Assembly: GCA_963702995.1 (NCBI GenBank)
Contig: OY969783.1
Location: 4,154,001 to 4,218,000 of the forward strand
DNA length: 64,000 bases
From: MFD04580-c1 sp963702995
GTDB taxonomy: Bacteria > Planctomycetota > Phycisphaerae > Tepidisphaerales > Tepidisphaeraceae
Reading direction: 5' to 3'
Position numbers and translations under genes: made by a program. A model generated the notes under the pieces. That model did no database searches. It was not told the origin of the DNA and saw only the letters and a program-made list of their open reading frames with translations. This document shows, piece by piece, positions 37,766-48,316 of the stretch. How positions within the stretch are numbered: the stretch's first letter is position 1; every line of letters starts with the position of its first letter.

Positions 37766-39013
37766 ATGAAGCGATGCTTGCTCGCGCTCGGTTACCTGGT
37801 CTTTTCGGTGGTGGTCACGCGGGGGGCGGCCGCCGCGCCCGCGACTTAGCCAGCGCGCCCGGCGACCGGCCCTTCGGGCGAACATTTTTCACACGCTTTG
37901 CCGCGGGACCCTTATTTCTTCCCGATCGGCGTGTGGCTGCAGACTCCGGAAACGGCCTCCCGCTACAAGAAGGCGGGGATCAACGTCTTCGTTGGTTTGT
38001 GGGAGGGGCCGACCGCGCCGCAGCTCGACACCCTCCGGGCCGCGGGGATGCCGGTGATCTGTGCGCAAAACGACGTCGGGCTGGCCCATCGCGATGACCC
38101 GACGATCGTCGGCTGGCTGATGCAGGACGAGCCGGACAACGCGCAGGTTTCGATCGACCCGACCCAGCCGGCCGCCGAACGCGTGAAGCCGGGCCCGCCG
38201 GTCAAGCCCGAAAAGGTCTACGCCGATTATCAGGCGATGAAGGCGCGGGACCCGTCGCGCCCGATCCTGCTGAACTTCGGCCAGGGCGTCGCCAACGACG
38301 AGTGGCAGGGGCGCGGCGGCGACGCCAGCCTTGATGACTACCCGCAATACCTTAAGGCCGGCGACATTGTCAGCTTCGATATCTACCCCGTCGCCAGCCT
38401 GCGCAACGGCGAAGAGATGGCCTGGCTGGTGGGCAAAGGCGTGGAGCGCCTTGGCGGATGGGCGGCCGGGAAGAAACCTGTCTGGAACTTCCTGGAGTGC
38501 ATGCCGATCGATGACCCGGCACGCCGCGCGACGGCCGATCAGGTTCGGGCCCAGGCGTGGATGTCGATCATCAACGGGTCGCGCGGGCTGGTCTACTTCG
38601 TGCATCAGTTCAAGCCCGACTTTAACGAGCACGCGCTGCTCGACGACCCGTCGATGCTGGCGGCCGTGACGCGTCTGAACGCCGAGATCAAGACCTGGGC
38701 GGCGGTGATCAACAGCGCCCCGGCCACAGGGCCGATGGCGGCCGCGTCGGTCGTCGCGCCGGAGTCCGCCCCCGTCGCGCTGACAACGCGTCGGTTCGGC
38801 GGGATCCCGGGCAGGCCTGATTCGGCGTATGTCTTCGCCGTCGAAACGCGGAACGTCGCGGCGTCGGCGACGATCCATATCCCCGCGCTCCCCGCGGCGG
38901 CGACAGTGGAAGTGCTGGGCGAGGGGCGTACGATCCCCGCGCGGCAAGGAGCGTTCAAAGACGACTTCGCGGCGTACGGCGTCCACCTCTACCGCGTGCG
39001 GTATGGCGGCTGA
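37766..39013 (+). CDS. Secreted glycoside-hydrolase-like protein with in-frame TAG
   Basis: From the ATG at 37766 the frame encodes a clean signal peptide, MKRCLLALGYLVFSVVVTRG then AAAAPAT, then hits TAG at 37847. The same frame continues without another stop to 39013 (about 415 codons in all). Downstream it has a TIM-barrel-like sequence: FPIGVWLQTPETASRYKKAGINVFVGL, GWLMQDEPDNAQ (possible acid/base Glu), IVSFDIYPVA, KPVWNFLECM (possible nucleophile Glu), GSRGLVYFVHQF and a beta-rich end. This resembles glycosidase-like proteins of planctomycetes; the substrate is unknown. Either the TAG is a base-call error or the gene is inactive, or translation restarts near 37898 without the signal peptide. 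The stop overlaps the next gene's ATG (TGATG). Confidence 0.65.
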
Positions 39014-41058
39014 TGCGGCCCGACCGCCGCCGCCGAATCGCGACAGCGCATAACGGGCGCGCACCCCCTGAATCGCATGACACGAACACTGATCCGTCGC
39101 CCGTTCGGCGCAAAAAGCCTCCGCCCGCCGCGCCGGCCGCCCACAGCGGCGAGGAACGGGACGACGAGACGCTTTATAAGCCGATCGACCTGACGCTGGT
39201 TCGGCGGATGCTTCAGACGCTGCGCCCCTACCGCTGGCAGTATGCGCTGGGCCTGTTCCTGGGCGCGATCCATGTGACGCTCGAAATGCAGTCGCCCAAG
39301 TTCACGCAGGCGATCATCGATCATTGCGCGGCGTGGCTCCATACGGCGGGCGGGCAGCCGGTCGGCGCGCCGAGCGCGTCGTGGGCGTCGGAGATCGCGG
39401 CCGCCTGCATCAGGCGGGCCCATTACGGCTCACCGCTGGCGAGCAAGCCGGCGGCGATCGCGACCATCGTCTTCATCGTCTTGATCTGGTCGATAACGAT
39501 CGCGGCTTCCGTCGTTCTTCAGCGGCTGACGATCCTGGTCATGACGGGGGCGGGGGAAAAGGTGCAGTTCGCGCTGCGGCGGCACTTGTTCGAGCAGCTT
39601 CAGCGGCTGTCGATGAGCTACTTCGACAAGACCAAGCTGGGCCGCATCATCAGCCGCTGCACCAGCGACGTGAACGCCTTGCGGGAGGTGAACGTGTGGG
39701 GGCTGCACACGATCCTGGCCAATACGCTCATGATGGTCGTGGCGGCCGTGATGCTCGCTCGGACCGACATCCGCCTGTTCGTCGCCGTCGCTCCGCTGGG
39801 GCTGATCCTCTTCTGGTGCAACCGGGCGTTCCTGCGCCGCGCGGCGACCCTCTGGCAGACGGTGCGCGAAGGATGGACGCGGGTCAGCACCAACATGGCG
39901 GAGAACATCAGCGGCATGCGCGTCGTTACTGCGTTCAACCGGCAGTCGGCGAACCTGGTGACCTTCAACCGGCTTCAGACCGACAACACGGCGAACAACG
40001 TCCGCACCAGCCGCGTGAACGGCATCTATCAACCGACGCTCGACCTGATCTGGTTCATCGGGCGGGTCGTCATCCTCGCTTACGGCGGCTATTTGATCGT
40101 CACCGGCAAGTTCCGCGATGCCGACGGGATCGATGTCCGAGGCGTCGGGGCGGTCGTGGCGGCGTATCTGTACTGGGACTGGTTCATGGGCCCGATCCGC
40201 AACTTCGGGACGTTCTACAACACGCTGATGCAGGCGATGGCGGGGGGCGAGCGCGTCTTCAGCCTGCTCGACCTGCGCCCGGACGTGGCGGACGCCCCCG
40301 GCGCGAGCCTGCTGCCGCGGATCGTCGGGCGCGTGGAGTTCGAGCATGTCACCTTCGGCTACAACCCGGAGCGGCCGGTCCTGCACGATGTGAGCTTCGT
40401 CGCCGAGCCGGGGCAGATGATTGCGCTGGTCGGAGCGACCGGCAGCGGCAAGAGCAGCATCGTGTCGTTGATCGCGCGGTTTTATCAGCCGCAGAAGGGG
40501 CGGGTGCTGGTTGACGGCCACGACGTGCGCTATGTCACCGGCGATTCGCTGCACCGCCAGATGGGGCTGGTGCTGCAGACCAACTACCTCTTCACCGGCA
40601 CGGTGATGGAGAACATCCGTTACGCAAAGCCGCAGGCGACCGATGACGAAGTGGTCGAGTCGGCCCAGGCAATCGGCTCGTATGACGCCATTATGGGGCT
40701 GGGCGAGGGGTTCGAATCGCAGGTGGGCGAGCGCGGGGCCAACATGAGCCTGGGCCAGCGGCAGTTGATCTGCTTCACCCGCGCGTACCTATCGGACCCG
40801 CGCATCTTCATGCTCGACGAGGCGACCAGCGCCGTCGATACCGCCACGGAACTGCTCGTCCAGCGGTCGCTGGAGAAGCTTTTATCGGGCCGGACGACAT
40901 TCGTCGTGGCCCACCGGCTCAGCACGATCATGCGTGCCGATATCATCCTGGTGATCGACGCCGGGACGATCATCGAGCGCGGCGCCCATCGGGAGCTGGT
41001 GGCCGCCGGCGGGAAGTATGCCCAGTTGTATGAGCAATTCGTCATGCACTCGGAGTGA
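39013..41058 (+). CDS. ABC exporter, fused membrane and ATPase domains
   Basis: Protein of 681 aa; its ATG overlaps the previous stop as TGATG, so translation is probably coupled. After a 50-residue charged N-terminus comes a six-helix type I exporter domain (YALGLFLGAIHVTLEM..., with LSMSYFDKTKLGRIISRCTSDVNALREV and MAENISGMRVVTAFNRQ). The ATPase domain has Walker A VGATGSGKSS, Q-loop QTNYLFTGTV, signature MSLGQRQL (in place of LSGGQ), Walker B IFMLDEATSAVD and switch His in VAHRLS. It is an MsbA/BmrA-like homodimer exporting lipids, glycans or drugs. The neighbouring glycosidase-like protein gives a loose hint of a carbohydrate link. Confidence 0.92.
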   Translation: MRPDRRRRIATAHNGRAPPESHDTNTDPSPVRRKKPPPAAPAAHSGEERDDETLYKPIDLTLVRRMLQTLRPYRWQYALGLFLGAIHVTLEMQSPKFTQAIIDHCAAWLHTAGGQPVGAPSASWASEIAAACIRRAHYGSPLASKPAAIATIVFIVLIWSITIAASVVLQRLTILVMTGAGEKVQFALRRHLFEQLQRLSMSYFDKTKLGRIISRCTSDVNALREVNVWGLHTILANTLMMVVAAVMLARTDIRLFVAVAPLGLILFWCNRAFLRRAATLWQTVREGWTRVSTNMAENISGMRVVTAFNRQSANLVTFNRLQTDNTANNVRTSRVNGIYQPTLDLIWFIGRVVILAYGGYLIVTGKFRDADGIDVRGVGAVVAAYLYWDWFMGPIRNFGTFYNTLMQAMAGGERVFSLLDLRPDVADAPGASLLPRIVGRVEFEHVTFGYNPERPVLHDVSFVAEPGQMIALVGATGSGKSSIVSLIARFYQPQKGRVLVDGHDVRYVTGDSLHRQMGLVLQTNYLFTGTVMENIRYAKPQATDDEVVESAQAIGSYDAIMGLGEGFESQVGERGANMSLGQRQLICFTRAYLSDPRIFMLDEATSAVDTATELLVQRSLEKLLSGRTTFVVAHRLSTIMRADIILVIDAGTIIERGAHRELVAAGGKYAQLYEQFVMHSE

Positions 41059-41285
41059 CCGCCTTCCTGCGTAACGGTGATCGCCCCGGCCGCGCGGAGC
41101 GGGTTACGCATGGGTGCGTTCTTGACGAAGGTTTCGCGCAGGGAAGGTGATTTGCGTCCGATCCTCCCGTAGGATCGAAAAATCGGCGCGGCGGAGGATG
41201 AACATAAGGCCCGATTCTCCCCTGGCGGCGGCGGCTGTGGTTGGTCTTGCCGCGGCCGGTGCCTGTAAAGCCTTTGGTAAATCGG

Positions 41286-44200
41286 ATGCAACGGAAGATC
41301 CAATGTCCTTCCTGCGCTAAGAGCGTCAAGGTCTCGGACCAGGACGCGGGTCGGCAGGTCTGGTGCCCGGCGTGCGGCCGCCGGTTCGATGCGCCGCCGC
41401 CGTCCCTGCTCGCGATGCTCCCCGCCGACGCCGACAGCGCCACGCCGACCGCCCGCGCCGCCGTCCCGCAAGCGCCCCTGTCCGTCCCGCAAGCGCCCCT
41501 GTCCGTCCCGCAAGCGCCCCTGTCCGTCCCGCAAGCGGCCCCCGTGGCCGAGCCGGAGATCATCATCGGCTTCCGCCCCGAGCCCGGCGACGAGCGGCGC
41601 CGCCAACTCGCCGAGCCCGAAGCGCCTGTCGGGCCGGCACCCGGCAGCTACCCAGCGCCAGGCAGGCCGGCCGCGATTCAGGCGGCCCCGCCGCTGGGGA
41701 CGATGATGCCGCTGTTCCGAATGGCCTCGCCAGCCGTCACGCCAGCTCGCGTGCCCCTCACCCCCCAGCCCGCCCCCGTCGCACGCCCGTGGGGGAGGCC
41801 CGGCCCAGTTCCCGCGCCTGCGCCGTCATATGAGGCGGGCGTCCCGATCGCCTTCTTGAATGTCGCGGCCGCTTCCCCCAGGAATGGCGCGCTCCTGCCC
41901 GACTTGACGCCTGACCCGCCCCAGGGCGACCCGTCCCAGGGCGACCCGTCCCAGGGCGACCCGTCCCAGAGCGTGCCGCCCCTGTCGAAGCGAACGCTCC
42001 ACCCCATCGGGTGGCTGGCCCTCGCCGTCATCGGATCGGTCATAGCGGTCGTCGGGATCCTTGCCGCGACGGGTCAGTTCAACACCTGGGAGGCCGACCA
42101 CAAGGCGGCCCTGCTCGCCCTCAAGGGGCAGGCCGAATCGCTCGCGATCGACGACAAGCCCAAAGAGGCGCTGAAGACGTACCTTGAGATCGAGAAAGAA
42201 GTCGCCGGCCGCACCCTCGTGGACCCGCAACTGAAGGCCGCGATCGATAAGGCGTACGAGGACAAGGAGCGGATCTATAAGATGCTGGTGACGACCCCGA
42301 GGGCTCCGGGGTCGGTCCCCGCGACTCAGGCGATGCGTGCCATGGTCGCCGGCTCTCCCGCGTCGCTCCGCCCCCTGACCAGCGCGCCCGCCGCGGCAGG
42401 TGCCGAGACGGCGACTTCTCCCCCGGCGACTTCTCATCCGGCGCCTTCTCTCCCGGCCCAGGCATCACCCCCATCAGCGATCGCGGCGTTGATCAACCCC
42501 ACTGCCGCGTCAATCCCACCGGGCGTCGCAGCGTCGCCTGAGGCGCCTGGCGCTGTCGCGCCTTCCGTGACGACAACGCCGACTCGACGCCCCCGGGTTC
42601 GCACCGGCACCGCGCCCGCTTCGCCCGCGATGCCGTACCGCGACCGCCCGCCGCTGCAACCGGTGGACGATCTGCCGACCTTGACCGACGAGCGAATCGG
42701 CGTCGCCATCCAAAATGGGGTCAACTTCCTGCTCGCCCGCTTCGACGCTTCAACCCACACCCTCCGTGACGAATCGGGAGAGGTCAGCCACGCCACCGGG
42801 GTTGATGCGCTGGCCGTCTACGCCCTGCTTCAGTGCGGCGACGCGATCAGCGACCCGAGGTTGGGCGTTCGCGGCCCACCGATGAAGGCGATGATCGATG
42901 CCCTCAAGCATCTCTCCCCGACGGGCTCCTATGAGACCTACGCGCGCGGCATCCGCGCCACGGCGCTCGCGTTGAACAACCGCCCGGAAGACTTCCCCGC
43001 ATTGAAATCCGACTTCGAATGGCTCCGCGATACCTGCGACCAGGGGGCGTACACGTATACCGGCACCGTCGTCCCCGGCTCGGCGGGCCGCGCCCGCCTC
43101 GGCGTCAATGGGACCGAGCCGCGCGGCGCATGGGACAACTCCAACAGCCAGTACGGCCTGCTGGGCGTTTGGTCGGCGGCCGACGCGGACGCGCGGATCG
43201 AGGTCCCGGCGTCTTTCTGGCGCGCCGTGCAGCGCCATTGGGTCGGTTGCCAGACCTCAAACGGCATGTGGGGTTATCACAATGCCAACAGCAACCCGAC
43301 GCTCAGCATGACCTGCGCGGGCCTGGCGTCGCTGCTGGTCGCCCACGAATACCTGGACCTTTCGACCGGCCCCAACGACGCCGTGGGAAGGGAGCCGTAT
43401 AGCCCGGCCCTGAAGAAAGCGCTGGAGTGGTTCGAGTCGGGGGATCACGCGGTCAACACGCGCGGCAGCTCGTTCGAGGGCTACACGCTGTACGGGATCG
43501 AGCGCGTCGGCCTCGCCAGCGGCTTCAAATTCTTCGGCCGGCACGATTGGTATCGCGAGCTCGCCGGCCAGATCATCGCCGAGCAAGGGTCGTCCGGTTC
43601 CTGGCGCGACGACCCGATCGAAACCTCCTACGCGCTGCTCTTCCTGTCACGTGGCCGCCATCCGATCCTCTTCAACAAGCTGCGGTATGACGGAGGATGG
43701 GCCAACCGCCCGAGGGACGTGGCCAATCTGGCGCGCTATACCAGCCGCCAACTGGAGCGGCCGCTCAACTGGCAGATCGTCAACCTGAGCCATCCCTGGA
43801 CCGACTGGGCGGACTCGCCCATCCTCTACGTCTCGGGCCATACCGCACCCAGCTTCGATGCTGACGAAGTTGGTAAGCTCAACAGCTTTGTCGAAGGCGG
43901 TGGCATGCTCTTCATGAACGCCGACGCGGCCGCGCCCGCGTTCGACGGCTTCGTGAAAGACCTCGCCAAGCGGATGTTCCCCAAGTACGACCTGTTGGAC
44001 CTGCCCCAGGATCACCCCATCTACACGACGGTCCTACGCCCCAACCCCAAGCCCGCTCTAAAGGCGGTAACCAATGGCGCTCGCATCCTGCTGCTGTATG
44101 CCCCGACCGATCTGGCGGTTCACTGGCAGCGGCGTGAGGATCGCGCGTATGAGGACCCCGGCTCCCACCCGTCCCGACCGGGTGAATTGAGTCTTCCGTC

Positions 44201-44994
44201 CCTGGTGCCCAGCGCGCGAACGCGAGAAGGCCGCCCGGCTCGCGCCCTTCCAACTGGGGCTCAACGCCTTTGTCTATGCCGCCGGGAAACGCGATTTGCG
44301 GAACCGCCTTGAATCGGCATGGGTCGAGCCGGTGTCCGGCGTTCCCGTGGTCGAGACGTTAAGCGTCGGCCGCTTGCAGTATGACGGCAACTGGGACCCC
44401 GAGCCCGGCGCCTGGCAACGGTTCTCCAACTGGTTCCAACGGAAGACCGGCTCTCGCCTGAACGTCCGTTCGGTTCGTCTGGAAAACCTCACCGCGGATG
44501 ACGCCGTCACCTACCCCGTCTGCCACCTGACGGGCAATTTCAAGCAGAGCTTCAGCTTCGACGAGGTGTCGGCGGCGAAGGAGTACGTCGAGGCGGGGGG
44601 AACGCTCTTCATCGACGTGTGCGGCGGCGCGGGCCCATTCGACCAGGACGTGAGGCAGTTTCTTGGCCGCGCGTTCCCGAGGGAGCAACTGACGCCGATA
44701 AGCCCGACCCACCCCCTTATCAATCTCGGCCGCAACCCCAAGCCAGGGATGGAGGACGCAACCCGCCCCCGGTTCCGCGGCCTGACGCTGGAGCAGTCGG
44801 GCACGCCGACGGGGACACTGTTGATGTTTAAGGCCGGGACGGGGCACGTCATTTTCACAGGGCAGGATGTGACGTGCGGCCTGCTGAGCCTGAACACCTG
44901 GGGCGTTCTGGGGTATGAGCCGGCCTATGCGCAAACGCTGATGAAGAACATCCTCTTGTGGGTTCGGGACGGACAGTCAGACCACCCAAACTGA
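41286..44994 (+). CDS. Zinc-ribbon, terpene-cyclase-like, double DUF4159 protein A, frameshifted
   Basis: About 1236 aa after joining a frame change near 44190-44215 (a GCGCGCG run). Parts in order: zinc ribbon IQCPSCAKSVKVSDQDAGRQVWCPACGRRF (residues 5-34); a Pro-rich linker with three VPQAPLS repeats (21 bp each, from about 41463) and QGDPS repeats (15 bp each, about 41935); one helix (IGWLALAVIGSVIAVVGILAA, about 243-263); a second linker; a prenyltransferase/squalene-oxidase-repeat-like domain (NSQYGLLGVWSAAD, WGYHNANSNPTLSMTCAGLASLLV); DUF4159 copy 1 (LRYDGGWANRPRDVANL...DSPILYVSGHTAPSF) and DUF4159 copy 2 (LQYDGNWDPEPGAW...GGTLFIDVCGGAGPF). Anchored with the C-terminal part probably outside. 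It is a paralogue of 45375-48169. Function unknown. Confidence 0.82.
41463..41545 (+). repeat. In-frame 21-bp tandem repeat (VPQAPLS)
   Basis: The unit GTCCCGCAAGCGCCCCTGTCC occurs three times and then a shortened fourth copy (GTCCCGCAAGCGGCCCCC). Copies are identical at the DNA level, which points to recent slippage or expansion. A second in-frame array of 15-bp units (CAGGGCGACCCGTCC) follows at about 41932-41975. Both encode the disordered linker between zinc ribbon and membrane helix. Confidence 0.85.
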
Positions 44995-45374
44995 CACCCT
45001 GGAGCGTTGGGAAGGCGGGAGGGTGACACGGCGAGCAACGACCGGACGCCTAACCATCGTCAGCGGCTTTTCAAGTCTTTCGCGAAATAAAAACAGTATT
45101 GAGATGAGGGAGCAACAAGGTACGATGTGAACCATCGGCGGTGGGCCACGGCGGGGCCACTGTCACCCGATGAATATTGAATAATTGCTGGGGTGGAGCG
45201 CGTGTCGCTTGCCCGCTAGACAGGTCATCTCTTCGATCCAGCGTCCCCGGCTTAGCAGGCGCGGCGGACGGGAGAATGTCGATGAGCCGAACAGCCTTTG
45301 TCTCACAAGACGCGCCCGCCCGATCGTGCGTGACCTCCCTCCTTCCGACGCTTCCGGACACAGAAAGTTCCCAG
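44995..45374. other. Intergenic region between the two DUF4159 genes
   Basis: The gap is 380 bases. An AT-rich patch (about 45068-45105, TTCAAGTCTTTCGCGAAATAAAAACAG-like) may be a promoter. An open frame in phase with the next gene runs from 45177, but its predicted residues look non-coding and the signal-anchor begins after the ATG at 45375. No repeat or RNA was recognised. Confidence 0.5.
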
Positions 45375-48169
45375 ATGAACACTCAACCCGGTCTGACGGG
45401 GCGTTGTACCCATGGCGTAGCCCAGGCGCCGCCCAAAACGGCCCCCAAGTCGCGAAAGCGCGCCGCCCGCTGGGCCGGCGCGGCGCTGGCCGCCGCGGCC
45501 GCCGCACTGGCCTGCTGCTGGGCGCCGGTGGCACTGACTGGCCGCGCCTTCGCCGCGCCGCCGGCTGAGAAGGGCGCCGCCGCTCCCGACGCGCCGCCCG
45601 CCCCGGGGCAACCGCCGGCCATGAAAGAAGCGGCGAAGGAGGCCGCGCCGCCCGCAAAGGAGATGGCGCCCGGCGCCGAAATGCGCAAGCCGGACGGTGC
45701 GGGCGACGGTGCCGAGATGAGCACGACCCGCCCGGCGACCGCGCCGTCCGCCGCGACCGTTTCCCGCCGGCGTCAGCCTGTCCCGATCGACGCGGCCGCC
45801 CTCACCGACGAAAAGATCGGCGCAGCCATCAAGAAGGCCGCCGACGCGCTCTACGCGAAGTTCGACCCCAAGACCCACCTGATCCCCATCCCGCCGGGGG
45901 TCGAAAAGGTGATGGACCTCTCCTACCAGACTGGGCTGGATGCGCTGTGCCTCTACGCGGTCATGCAGGCGGGGCTGGCGACGGAGGACAAGAAGTTCAG
46001 CACGAAGAGCCCGGACATCCGGGCGATGGTCAACGCCCTTCGGAGTATCGACCTGGAGAACAAGGGGAGCGACGGCCACGCCATGACCTACGCCCGCGGG
46101 CTCCGATCGACGGCGCTGGCATTGTACATGAGCACGCTGACGCTGCCCGACAAGCCTGAGAACGCCAAGAACTCGCCCCAGGCGGACGACCTGAAAGAAT
46201 TCAGCCTCACCCTGCCGGTGATCAAAAAGGACGCCGAATGGAGCGTCCTGGCGACCGACAGCGGCGGCTATTCGTACAAGCGGCTGCCGACCGCGCCGCG
46301 GACGGCGGAAGCGCTCCTCGCTTATTACAAGGGCCTGAACCCCAACGCGCTGCCGAAGGGCAAGTACTTCGACAACTCGAACAGCCAGTACGGCGTGCTG
46401 GCCGTCTGGTCGGCGGCCGATGCCGAAGTGGGCGTCGAAGTCCCCAGCATGTACTGGGCCCTGGTTGACAACCACTGGACCACCTGCCAGGAAAATGACG
46501 GAACGTGGGGCTATTCCGCGAAGGGTGAAAAGGGGGGCACGCTCTCCATGACGTGCGCCGGCCTCGCCTCTTCACTGGTGACCCATCAGTACCTCGACCC
46601 GGCGAGCTTCACCGAGAAAGTGGGGCGTGAACCATTCAGCAAGGCGGTGAAAAAAGGGCTCGCCTGGTTCGAAGCGGGGGATAACTGCATCCGGGCGCGG
46701 CCGGCAACGGGTACACGCTCTACGGCGTCGAACGCGTCGGCCTCGCGTCGGGGTTCAAGTTCTTCGGGCAGCACGACTGGTATCGTGAACTGGCGACAGT
46801 GCTGGTCCGGACGCAGACCCCCAACGGCTTCTGGTCGGGTGGGCATGGCCTGGAGGTGAACACGGCTTATACCCTGCTGTTCCTCGCTCGCGGGCGCCAT
46901 CCGGTCCTGATGAACAAGCTGCGGTATGAGGGCGATTGGGCCAATCGGCCGCGGGATGCCGCCAACCTCGGCCGCTTCGTCGGCAAGCAGATGGAGCGCG
47001 AGTTTAATTGGCAGGTCGTCAACGTCGCCACCGATTGGTCGCACTGGCTCGACTCGCCCATCCTGGAGATTTCCGGCGACAAGTCACCGAAGTTCAGTTC
47101 CGAGGAGGTCGCCAAGATCCGCAACTACGTTGAAGCCGGCGGCATGATCTACATGCAGGCGGACGGGAACAGCCAGGAGTTCAATAACTTCGCCCCCAAG
47201 TTCATCGCGGAGCTGTTCCCGAAGTACCCCCTGACCGATATGCCGGAAACGCACCCGATGTTCGGCCCGGAGACGGTCTTCAAGATGACCAAGCACTTGC
47301 CGCTTCGGCACGTCTCCAACGGCGCCAGAACGCTCCTGGTCTATTCGTCGCTCGACCTCTCGCGATGGTGGCAGCAGCGCGACGATAAGCTCCACCGGGC
47401 CGAGTTCCAGTTCGGCACCAATATGTTCGTGTACGCCGCCGGGAAGCGCAATTTCCGGAACCGACTGAGCTCGCCCTATGTCGGCCCGGTCGCCGCCCCG
47501 GCGGTCGAGACGATTCGCATCGGCCGCGTTGAGTACAACGGCGCCTGGGACCCGGAGCCCGGCGCCTGGAAGCGATACGTCAACTGGTTCCAGTCGCAGA
47601 CGAACGTGCGGCTCGACGCGCCGACCATCAAGCTCGACGCTCTAGCGACGGTGAAGCCGTCGGACATGCTCATGGTCCAGATGACCGGCACCGCCAAGCA
47701 GGCCTTCACCCCCGCGGAGGTGGAGGCCGCCAAAGCCTACGTCGAATCCGGCGGCGTGCTCTTCATTGACGTCACGGGCGGGCTGGGCCCGTTCGCCCAG
47801 AGCGCACAGGCGTTCATTACGCAGGCGTTCCCCGGTTCACTGCTCCAGACCGTGACGACGGAGCACCCGATCCTGGCCAGTCGCGGCCCGGGGACGGAAG
47901 ACCTGACCAACCGACGCCTGCGAGCCGACGCCTTGAGCAAGGTTGGCGGGCGCGCGGGCGGCCTTCACATTCTGGCGGCCGGGAAGGGCCACGTCCTCTT
48001 CTCCGACATCGACGTGACCAGCGGCCTGCTCGCCAGCGGGACGGGCGGGATCATCGGGTATGACCCCGTTTACGCCCAATCGCTCATGAAGAACATCCTC
48101 TTGTGGGCCCAGGATGGTCAGAAAGATTCGCCGGTCTCCCCGGCCGCCACCGCGAGCCCGGCCCCGTGA
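45375..48169 (+). CDS. Double DUF4159 protein B with cyclase-like repeats, frameshifted
   Basis: About 931 aa; a frame change near 46690-46705 interrupts LAWFEAGDNCI / GNGYTLYGVERVGLASGFKFFG. Starts MNTQPGLTGRC, then a signal-anchor (WAGAALAAAAAALACCWAPVAL). After an Ala/Pro/Lys linker come LTDEKIGAAIKKAADALYAKFDPKTH, SQYGVLAVWSAADAEVGVEVPSMYW and WGYSAKGEKGGTLSMTCAGLASSLV (cyclase-type repeats). Then DUF4159 copy 1 (LRYEGDWANRPRDAANLGRFV...DSPILEISGDKSPKF, with FGTNMFVYAAGKRNFRNRL) and copy 2 (VEYNGAWDPEPGAWKRY...GGVLFIDVTGGLGPF). It lacks the zinc ribbon of its paralogue A upstream but shares everything from the cyclase-like part on. Envelope protein of unknown function. Confidence 0.82.
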
Positions 48170-48187
48170 CCGGCCCACTCGGCCGAC

Positions 48188-48270
48188 GTGCCGCCGGTGC
48201 CCTCACAGTGCCCTCACCGGCGGGGGCTGTGATCGGTCCGCAATACCGCCGGTGAGGGCGCCGGCGGCAC
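48188..48270. repeat. Double-hairpin repeat, family B, copy 2
   Basis: GTGCCGCCGGTGCCCTCA (48188-48205) pairs with GGTGAGGGCGCCGGCGGCAC (48251-48270). The centre has a duplicated GTGCCCTCA phrase. It lies after the DUF4159 gene, before the convergent ankyrin gene. Confidence 0.85.
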
Positions 48271-48316
48271 ACCTACAGCCGCTCAGCTGCGGTCTCGTCT
48301 GACGCGGATTGACGAG

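Noticed and set aside
39430..40554. 374-codon minus-strand frame
   Set aside because: Antisense to the intact ABC exporter, with high Arg/Asp/Gln content and no motif.
40710..40740. GGTTCGAATCGC, like a tRNA T-arm
   Set aside because: It lies inside the ABC exporter coding sequence and no acceptor or anticodon arms fit around it.
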